This document shows positions 1-5,309 of a stretch of 6,651 bases of DNA, piece after piece. Origin of the DNA: JBBSIG01 sp038232215 (GTDB lineage: Bacteria; Actinomycetota; Thermoleophilia; Gaiellales; Gaiellaceae). The stretch is taken from positions 1-6,651 of the forward strand of contig JBBSIG010000149.1 in assembly GCA_038232215.1 (NCBI GenBank). The letters run 5' to 3'. Each line of letters opens with the position of its first letter. Within the stretch, counting starts at the first letter, position 1. The translations under genes and the position numbers were made by a program. Under the pieces are notes generated by a model that did not search any database, was not told the DNA's origin, and worked only from the letters and a program-made list of their open reading frames with translations.

Positions 1-1350
1 CGGGTCGTGCTCACGAATCGCTGCCCGAGCGGGCTCAACCGGGGCTTCGGCGGGCCGCAGCTCTACTTCGGGCTCGAGCGGACGATGGCGATCGCGGCCG
101 GGAGGGTCGGGCTCGACCCGGCGGAGCTTCTGCGACGGAACCTGATCCAGCCAGGCGACTTCCCGTACCGGACGCCCTCCGGCGGCCTCTACGACTCCGG
201 CGACTACGAGGGCTGTCTCGACGAGGCGCTCGCGCTCGCGCGCTACGACGAGCGCCGCGCCGAGCAGGAGGCCGCGCGTGCGGAGGGCCGGCTCCTCGGG
301 ATCGGGATCGCGCTCGTCGTCGAGCCGTCGATCTCGAACATGGGGTACGTCACGCTCGCCCAGACCGCCGAGGAGCGCGCCCGCGGCCTGCCGAAGTCGG
401 GGAACGCGGAGGGAGCGACGATCGCGGTCGGCCCGCTCGGGGGCGTGACCGTGCGTCTGTCGACGACGCCGCAGGGGCAGGGCCACCGCACGGTCGCGGC
501 ACAGGTCGCCGCCGACGCGCTCGGGCTGCGGCCCGACGAGATCGAGGTCCTGTCGGAGCTCGACACCTCGACGAGCGCCTGGACGGTCGCCTCGGGTAAC
601 TACTCGTCTCGCTTCGCGGGCGTCGGCGTCGGTGCCGTCCGGCGCGCCGCGGACCGCCTGGCCGGGAAGCTGCGGGCGATCGCCGCGCATCGGCTCGGCT
701 GCGAGCCGGACGAGGTCGAGCTGCGGGACGGCAAGGCGTGGGGGCCGGCGGGCGAGGACGACGCGCTCTCGCTGCGTCGTCTGGCGGGCGCGGCCCACTG
801 GAACCCCGAGTCGCTGCCGCCCGGGCTGGAGGCGGGGCTGCACGAGACGGCGTTCGACGCGGCGCCCAATCTCGACCCGCCGGACGCCGAGGATCGCGTC
901 GCCTCATCTGCGGCCCACGGCTCGATCGCCGACGTGGCGGTCGTCGAGGTCGATCGCGAGACGGGGGCCGTCAGCGTGCTCGACTACGTCACCGTCCACG
1001 ACGCGGGGCGCCTGCTCAACCCGCTGCTCGCCGACGGCCAGGTTCGGGGCGGGTTCGCGCACGGCGCGGGCGCCGCCCTCTTCGAGCGGATGGTCTACGA
1101 CGAGGACGGCAACCTGCTGACCGCGAGCTTCCTCGACTACCTGTGCCCGACGGCCCCCGATCTGCCTCCCCTCACGATCGCGCACCGCGAGTCGCCCTCG
1201 CCGTTCACACTGCTCGGCTCGAAGGGCCTCGGCGAGGGCAACACGATGAGCGCGCCCGCCGCGCTCGCGAACGCCGTGGCGGACGCGCTCGGGCGGGAGG
1301 ACGTCGCCCTGCCGCTGACGCCGAGCCGGGTGTGGGAGCTGCTCCCGTGA
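1..1350 (+). CDS. Molybdenum hydroxylase large subunit (xanthine dehydrogenase/CoxL family), 5'-truncated by window edge; HmfA-like candidate
   Basis: This is the molybdopterin-cytosine-dinucleotide-binding catalytic subunit of a three-subunit cytoplasmic hydroxylase that inserts water-derived oxygen into an aromatic or heteroaromatic ring. The frame is open from base 1, so the true start lies outside. About 449 residues are visible of a usual 750-800, and the N-terminal part is missing. Counting from codon 1, I see the active-site loop NRGFGGPQ (13-20), a cofactor-binding PQGQGH (157-162), the late-domain stretch HDAGRLLNPLLADGQVRGG and the catalytic-Glu motif KGLGEG with Glu412 (bases 1234-1236), followed by APAALANAVADAL. 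The loop is RGFGG as in xanthine dehydrogenases, where its Arg and Phe contact substrate. It is not the AYxCSFR of form I CO dehydrogenase, so a coxL label would be misleading. It overlaps the FAD-subunit gene by 4 bases. The gene order suggests furoyl-CoA dehydrogenase. The family is certain and the substrate is inferred. Confidence 0.93.
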   Translation, partial: RVVLTNRCPSGLNRGFGGPQLYFGLERTMAIAAGRVGLDPAELLRRNLIQPGDFPYRTPSGGLYDSGDYEGCLDEALALARYDERRAEQEAARAEGRLLGIGIALVVEPSISNMGYVTLAQTAEERARGLPKSGNAEGATIAVGPLGGVTVRLSTTPQGQGHRTVAAQVAADALGLRPDEIEVLSELDTSTSAWTVASGNYSSRFAGVGVGAVRRAADRLAGKLRAIAAHRLGCEPDEVELRDGKAWGPAGEDDALSLRRLAGAAHWNPESLPPGLEAGLHETAFDAAPNLDPPDAEDRVASSAAHGSIADVAVVEVDRETGAVSVLDYVTVHDAGRLLNPLLADGQVRGGFAHGAGAALFERMVYDEDGNLLTASFLDYLCPTAPDLPPLTIAHRESPSPFTLLGSKGLGEGNTMSAPAALANAVADALGREDVALPLTPSRVWELLP

Positions 1351-2222
1351 AGCCCGCCGCCCTCGCGTACGCACGCCCCGGCTCGGTCGAGGAGGCGGTC
1401 GAGGCGCTCGAGCATGGCGGCGAGGACGCGAAGGTGCTCGCGGGCGGTCAGAGCCTCGTCCCGCTACTGAACATGCGCTTCACGCGGCCGTCCCTGCTCG
1501 TGGACGTGAACCGCGTGGAGGAGCTGGGCGCGCTCGCGGAGGCGAACGGAGGCGTCCGCGCGGGCGCGATCGTGCGCCAGGCGGCCTTCGAGGCGTCGCC
1601 GCTCGTGCGCAGCCGCGTTCCGCTCGCGGCCGAGGCGCTGCCCCACGTCGGCCACTTCGTGACGCGGAACCGGGGCACGGTCGGGGGCTCGATCGCCCAC
1701 GCGGACGCGAGCGGGGAGCTTCCGCTCGCGCTCGTCACGCTGGGTGGGCGGATCCACGTGACCGGGCCCGGCGGCCGGCGCGAGCTCGCCGCGGACGACT
1801 TCTTCGTCACGCACTTCACCACCGCGCTCCAGCCGGGCGAGCTCGTGGTCGAGACGATCTGGCCGGGCGCTCCGCCGGGCTCGGGGTCGGCGTTCGAGGA
1901 GCTGGCGCTTCGCGCCGGCGACTACGCGCTCTCGATGGCGGCGTGCGTGCTGCGTCTGGAAGGCGGACGCGTCTCGGACGCGAGCATCGCCCTCGGCGCC
2001 GTCGTCGACCGGCCCACGCGCATCGGCGAGGCGGAGGCGCTCGTGCGCGGGAACGCCGTCGACGCCGAGCTCGCGCGCGAGGCCGGCGCGAGGGCCGCCG
2101 CCGCCACCGACCCGGCCGGCGGCCTCCACGCCTCTGCGGGTTACCTTCGCCACGTGACCGCGCTCCTCGTCGGGCGCGCGCTCACGCGCGCCTGGCGGAA
2201 CGCGCTCGAGGCTCCTGCGTGA
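1347..2222 (+). CDS. Molybdenum hydroxylase FAD-binding (medium) subunit, CoxM family; HmfB-like candidate
   Basis: This is the electron-transfer flavoprotein subunit of the same heterotrimer. It carries FAD and passes electrons from the iron-sulfur subunit to an external acceptor. The 291-residue length is normal for the family (about 280-300). The two FAD-contact motifs are AGGQS at residues 32-36, followed by LVPLLNMRFTRP, and TVGGS at 111-115, followed by IAHADASGELP. The C-terminal CO-dehydrogenase-flavoprotein-type domain ends in the typical GYLRHVTALLVGRAL. I chose the GTG at 1347 because it forms a GTGA overlap with the upstream stop, has a GGGAG Shine-Dalgarno at 1334-1338, and starts the protein at the usual KPAALAYARPGS. 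The frame is open further upstream, but that extension is arginine-rich and unlike the family. There is only one cysteine, so it lacks the extra 4Fe-4S loop of 4-hydroxybenzoyl-CoA reductase beta subunits. This fits an aerobic hydroxylase. Confidence 0.93.
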   Translation: MKPAALAYARPGSVEEAVEALEHGGEDAKVLAGGQSLVPLLNMRFTRPSLLVDVNRVEELGALAEANGGVRAGAIVRQAAFEASPLVRSRVPLAAEALPHVGHFVTRNRGTVGGSIAHADASGELPLALVTLGGRIHVTGPGGRRELAADDFFVTHFTTALQPGELVVETIWPGAPPGSGSAFEELALRAGDYALSMAACVLRLEGGRVSDASIALGAVVDRPTRIGEAEALVRGNAVDAELAREAGARAAAATDPAGGLHASAGYLRHVTALLVGRALTRAWRNALEAPA

Positions 2223-2689
2223 TCCCGATCGAGGTCACGGTCAACGGCCGCCGCCACCGCGAGCACGTCGAGGAGCGCCTGCTCCTCTCGGACTTCCTCA
2301 GGCACACGCTCGGGCTCACGGGTACGCACGTGGGCTGCGAGCACGGCGTCTGCGGCGCGTGCACGGTGCGCCTCGACGGCGCGTCCGTCCGGTCGTGCCT
2401 GCTCCTCGCCGTGCAGGTCGACGGCGCCGAGCTGCAGACGGTCGAGGGCCTCGCGACGAGCGACGGGCTCAACCCGTTGCAGCAGGCGTTCCGCACGGAG
2501 CACGCGCTCCAGTGCGGCTTCTGCACGCCGGGAATCCTGATGGCCGCGAGCGACCTGCTCGAGCGCACGCCGGCACCGACGCGGAGGGAGATCGTCGACC
2601 TGCTCTCGGGCCATCTCTGCCGCTGCACCGGGTACGCCCCGATCGTGGAGGCGATCGCGAGCGTGGCCGCCGGAGAGGAGTCCCGCTGA
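2219..2689 (+). CDS. Molybdenum hydroxylase 2Fe-2S (small) subunit, CoxS family; HmfC-like candidate
   Basis: This is the iron-sulfur subunit that relays electrons from the molybdenum centre to FAD. At 156 residues it has the family's usual size. The N-terminal ferredoxin-like domain has the first cluster ligands Cys40, Cys45, Cys48 and Cys60 (GCEHGVCGACTV then SC). The C-terminal helical domain has the second cluster ligands Cys99, Cys102, Cys134 and Cys136 (CGFCTPG and LCRCTGY). All eight ligands are present, so both clusters should form. The GTG at 2219 overlaps the preceding stop as GTGA, with GAGG at 2208-2211 as a modest ribosome-binding site, and gives the expected short strand (IPIEVTVNGR) at the N terminus. 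There is no signal peptide, so it is cytoplasmic. It is coupled to the ligase gene by a further 4-base overlap. Confidence 0.95.
   Translation: MIPIEVTVNGRRHREHVEERLLLSDFLRHTLGLTGTHVGCEHGVCGACTVRLDGASVRSCLLLAVQVDGAELQTVEGLATSDGLNPLQQAFRTEHALQCGFCTPGILMAASDLLERTPAPTRREIVDLLSGHLCRCTGYAPIVEAIASVAAGEESR
2672..2680 (+). promoter_or_regulatory. Strong Shine-Dalgarno (GGAGAGGAG) supporting a CTG start
   Basis: This purine run ends five bases before the CTG at 2686-2688. It lies at the end of the 2Fe-2S gene. It marks where ligase translation should begin, although no ATG, GTG or TTG is in frame at that point. The same CTG forms a CTGA overlap with the upstream stop, matching the GTGA overlaps at the neighbouring junctions. 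Confidence 0.6.
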
Positions 2690-4152
2690 ACCTGGCCCTC
2701 AGCCTGCTCTACGCGGCGGAGCGCGACCCGGAGGCGGAGGCCCTCGTCGGCGACGCCGGGCGGATGACGTATGCGGAGCTCCGCGAGCGCGCGGCCCGGG
2801 TTGCCGGCGGCCTCGGCGAGCTCGGCCTCGAGCGCGGCGACCGGCTGGCGGCGGTGCTCCGGAACCGCGTCGAGACCGTGCAGCTCCTCTGGGCCGCACA
2901 GTGGCTCGGCGCGTGGTTCGTGCCGATCAGCCACCGCCTCTCGCAGGCCGAGATCGAGTACTGCACCGACGACTCGGGGGCCCGGCTCGTCGCGGTCGAG
3001 CGCGACGGCGAGGTCGTGGTCGGCGACGCACCGTTCGCGGAGCTCTCCGCCGCGCAGGAGCACCGCGGCGCGCTCGACCTCGACGAGCGCGAGCCCGCGA
3101 TCATGCTCTACACGTCCGGAACGACTGGGAAGCCGAAGGGAGTCCCCCGCTCGCATCGGGCCGAGCGCGCGGGCGGCCTCTCCCAGGTGCTCCAGCACGG
3201 CTACCGCCAGGGCGACCGCACGCTCGGCGTCATGCCGCTCTACCACACGATGGGCGACCACTCGCTGCTCGCGATGTCCCTCGTCGGCGGCTGCTACGTC
3301 GCTCAGCCCGACTGGGACGCGGGTGAGGCGCTCCGTCTGATCGAGCGGGAGCGAATCTCGTCGCTCTACCTCGCGCCGACGCTCTTCCACGACCTCGTCA
3401 TGCACCCCGAGCGCGAGCGGCGCGACCTCTCCTCCGTGCGCGCGCTCGGCTACGCCGGGGCCGCCATGACCTCCTCCCTCGTGACACTGTGCAACGAGGT
3501 GTTCCAGCCCGAGGTCTTCGTCAACCACTACGGCTCGACCGAGATCTACACCTTCTCGATCGGCCGCGACCAGCGTGGGAAGCCGGGCTGCGCGGGGCGT
3601 CCGGCTCTGAACAGCCGCCTGCGTCTGGCTCGGCCCGAGGCGGACGCCCGGCCCGACGACGTCGTCGGGCCCGGCGAGGAGGGGCAGATCCTCTGCGCCC
3701 TCGACTCGGACGAGGCATTCGACGGCTACTGGAATCGCCCCGACGCGAACGAGGCGGCTCTCTGCGACGGGTGGTACCGGACGGGCGACCTCGGTCGCCT
3801 GGACGAGGAGGGCGACCTCTGGATCGTCGGGCGGGTGGACGACATGATCGTCTCCGGCGGCGAGAACGTGCACCCGCTGGAGGTGGAGGACGTGGTCGCC
3901 GGCGCGCCGGGCGTGCGCGAGGTGGCCGTGATCGGGGTGCCCGACGACCGCTGGGGGCACCGCGTCGTCGCGTGCGTCGTCGCCGAGCCTGGCGTCACGG
4001 CCGAGGAGCTCGACGCGCACTGCCTCGCCTCGCCGGCACTCGCCCGCTTCAAGCGGCCGCGCGAGTACCGCTTCGTCGATGCGCTGCCGAGGAGCCCGTC
4101 CGGCAAGATCCTGCGACGCCTGCTGCGGGAGGGGGAGGGAGCGGCGCGGTGA
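2686..4152 (+). CDS. Aryl/acyl-CoA ligase, AMP-forming (ANL superfamily, 4-chlorobenzoate-CoA-ligase-like); HmfD-like candidate
   Basis: It activates a carboxylic acid with ATP to an acyl-AMP and then to the CoA thioester. With the probable CTG start it has 488 residues, normal for the family. Visible motifs are the P-loop YTSGTTGKPKG (142-152), PLYH with His187, YGSTE (282-286), YRTGDL with ribose-binding Asp368, the hinge block GRVDDMIVSGGENVHP (382-397) and the A10 motif SGK with catalytic Lys474. From memory, 4-chlorobenzoate:CoA ligase resembles it throughout, including the MPLYH segment whose His lies in the aryl pocket, the FxGY stretch, and the RWG and FKRP segments near the C terminus. 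An aromatic or heteroaromatic acid substrate is therefore likely, and 2-furoate is the best guess from context. The start is inferred. The ATG at 2764 would remove about 26 family-like residues (NLALSLLYAAERDPEAEALV). It is coupled by 4-base overlaps on both sides. Confidence 0.92.
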   Translation: MNLALSLLYAAERDPEAEALVGDAGRMTYAELRERAARVAGGLGELGLERGDRLAAVLRNRVETVQLLWAAQWLGAWFVPISHRLSQAEIEYCTDDSGARLVAVERDGEVVVGDAPFAELSAAQEHRGALDLDEREPAIMLYTSGTTGKPKGVPRSHRAERAGGLSQVLQHGYRQGDRTLGVMPLYHTMGDHSLLAMSLVGGCYVAQPDWDAGEALRLIERERISSLYLAPTLFHDLVMHPERERRDLSSVRALGYAGAAMTSSLVTLCNEVFQPEVFVNHYGSTEIYTFSIGRDQRGKPGCAGRPALNSRLRLARPEADARPDDVVGPGEEGQILCALDSDEAFDGYWNRPDANEAALCDGWYRTGDLGRLDEEGDLWIVGRVDDMIVSGGENVHPLEVEDVVAGAPGVREVAVIGVPDDRWGHRVVACVVAEPGVTAEELDAHCLASPALARFKRPREYRFVDALPRSPSGKILRRLLREGEGAAR

Positions 4153-4925
4153 CGGAGCTCGACGGCCTTCGGCTCGACCGCGACGAGGAGCGCGCCGTGG
4201 CCACGATCACGCTCGACGTTCCGGAGAAGCTGAACCGCGTCTCACTGGGCGCGCGCGACCAGCTCGCCGCGCTCTTCGACGAGCTCGGCCGCGACGCGAG
4301 CGTGCGCGCGATCGTGCTCGCCGGGGCCGGGAGGGCGTTCACGGCGGGGGGCGATATCGCCGGCTTCCTGGAGGCCGACCCGGAGACGCTCTCCCGGCTT
4401 GCCTGGAACGTCGCCGCGGCTGAGCGCTGCCCGAAGCCCGTGCTCGCCCGCCTGCACGGCTACGCGTTCGGCGTCGGGCTCGAGCTCGCGCTCGCCTGCG
4501 ACTTCCGCGTCGCTGCCGAGGGGACGGAGATCGCCCTGCCCGAGGTGAAGCTCGGGATGATCCCGGGGAGCGGGGGCACGCAGCGGCTCGCGCGCCTGAT
4601 CGGGCTCGGACGGGCGAAGGACGCGATCATGCGGGGGCGGCGCATCGGCGCCGAGGAGGCGCTCGCGCTCGGGCTCGTGACCGAGGTCGTGCCGGCCGAC
4701 GAGCTCGATGCGGCCGTCGACCGGCTGGTGGACGAGCTGCTCGCGCTCTCCCCGCTCTCGCTCGCCATGGCGAAGCGCGTGCTGAACCACGCCTACGACG
4801 GCCCGCTCGCGCTCGGCCTCGAGGTGGAGGGTCTCGCCTACGGGCTCTTGCGCAGCTCGCACGACTTCCGCGAGGGCGTCGAGGCCTTCGGCGAGAAGCG
4901 GCCGCCGCGGTTCGAGGGCCGGTAG
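4149..4925 (+). CDS. Enoyl-CoA hydratase/isomerase (crotonase) family protein; HmfE-like candidate
   Basis: This is a crotonase-fold enzyme of 258 residues, the usual length, acting on a CoA thioester. It shows the CoA-binding/oxyanion segment FTAGGDI (64-70), GVGLE ending in Glu112, LPEVKLG with Glu132, and PGSGGTQRL. Glu112 and Glu132 are 20 residues apart, as are Glu144 and Glu164 of rat mitochondrial enoyl-CoA hydratase, so the full hydratase acid/base pair is kept. The usual GGG before the first Glu is GVG here. In hmf operons the protein at this position is assigned as 2-oxoglutaroyl-CoA hydrolase, which would release 2-oxoglutarate from the opened furan ring. By sequence alone, hydratase, isomerase or hydrolase activity cannot be separated. 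The GTG at 4149 overlaps the ligase stop (GTGA) and follows a strong purine run at 4128-4141. Confidence 0.9.
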   Translation: MTELDGLRLDRDEERAVATITLDVPEKLNRVSLGARDQLAALFDELGRDASVRAIVLAGAGRAFTAGGDIAGFLEADPETLSRLAWNVAAAERCPKPVLARLHGYAFGVGLELALACDFRVAAEGTEIALPEVKLGMIPGSGGTQRLARLIGLGRAKDAIMRGRRIGAEEALALGLVTEVVPADELDAAVDRLVDELLALSPLSLAMAKRVLNHAYDGPLALGLEVEGLAYGLLRSSHDFREGVEAFGEKRPPRFEGR

Positions 4926-4927
4926 GG

Positions 4928-5287
4928 GTGGAGATCCGCTCGCTCGCGGGCGCGGAGCCCTTCACGACGGCGGACGGCAGCACGATCCGCGAGCTCCTGA
5001 ACCGCGGGATCGGCGACACGCGGAACCAGAGCCTCGCCGAGGCGACGCTGCCGCCCGGCGGGTCGACCGAGCGGCACTACCACCGCGAGAGCGAGGAGAT
5101 CTACTTCGTGCTCGAGGGCGGGGGCACCATGGAGCTCGACGGCGAGCGAGCGCGCCTCGAGCCGGGCCAGGCGGTGCTCATCCCGCCGGGGGCCTGGCAC
5201 GAGATCCGCGCCGAGGGGCCTGACCGGCTCCGCTTCCTCTGCTGCTGCGCGCCGCCCTACCGCCACGAGGACACCTTCTTCGCCTGA
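4928..5287 (+). CDS. Small single-domain cupin, putative metal-binding enzyme
   Basis: This 119-residue beta-barrel protein has both cupin motifs. Motif 1 supplies His50, His52 and Glu56 or Glu57 (RHYHRESEEIYFVLEG), and motif 2 supplies His91 (GQAVLIPPGAWHEI), giving a complete 3-His/1-Glu metal site. The C terminus reads CCCAPPYRHEDT, a tail shared by a common family of short bacterial cupins of mostly unassigned function. The start is GTG, two bases after the preceding stop, with a weak GAGGG at 4914-4918, so it is in the same transcript. It is last in the operon. Its role is unknown. Because the furoyl-CoA route needs a lactone-opening step without a well-assigned enzyme, a hydrolase or tautomerase role on the CoA-bound lactone is possible. 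Other cupins act as dioxygenases, isomerases or small-molecule sensors. The fold is secure, but the function is not. Confidence 0.88.
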   Translation: MEIRSLAGAEPFTTADGSTIRELLNRGIGDTRNQSLAEATLPPGGSTERHYHRESEEIYFVLEGGGTMELDGERARLEPGQAVLIPPGAWHEIRAEGPDRLRFLCCCAPPYRHEDTFFA

Positions 5288-5309
5288 GTCCCGGCCGGGG
5301 CCGTCAGGC
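5282..5309. terminator. Possible bidirectional hairpin between convergent genes
   Basis: The arms GCCTGA (5282-5287) and TCAGGC (5304-5309) are perfect reverse complements, and each contains the last codon and stop of one of the two converging genes. Inside them is the 10-base palindrome CCCGGCCGGG (5290-5299), which could add a short inner stem with an internal loop. There is no U-run on either side, so it is not a classical intrinsic terminator. GC-rich actinobacteria often use hairpins without a U-tract. The whole intergenic space is 16 bases. Confidence 0.3.

Noticed and set aside
738..1346. Upstream extension of the FAD subunit frame
   Set aside because: The extension is arginine- and glycine-rich, overlaps the conserved large-subunit C terminus, and is unlike the family. 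GTG 1347 has a ribosome-binding site and gives the standard N terminus.
2359..2685. Extending the ligase to the in-frame GTG at 2359
   Set aside because: It would add about 109 arginine-rich residues translated out of frame from the 2Fe-2S gene, with no ligase similarity.
1..2689. Aerobic CO dehydrogenase (coxLMS)
   Set aside because: The large-subunit loop lacks the AYxCSFR motif with the copper-binding Cys, and the neighbours are a CoA ligase and a crotonase rather than CO dehydrogenase maturation genes.
2182..4020. Very long open frame (612 codons) on the minus strand opposite the 2Fe-2S subunit and ligase genes
   Set aside because: It is antisense to two genes with intact motifs. Its product is compositionally biased with no recognisable domain. 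Long antisense frames are expected at this GC content.
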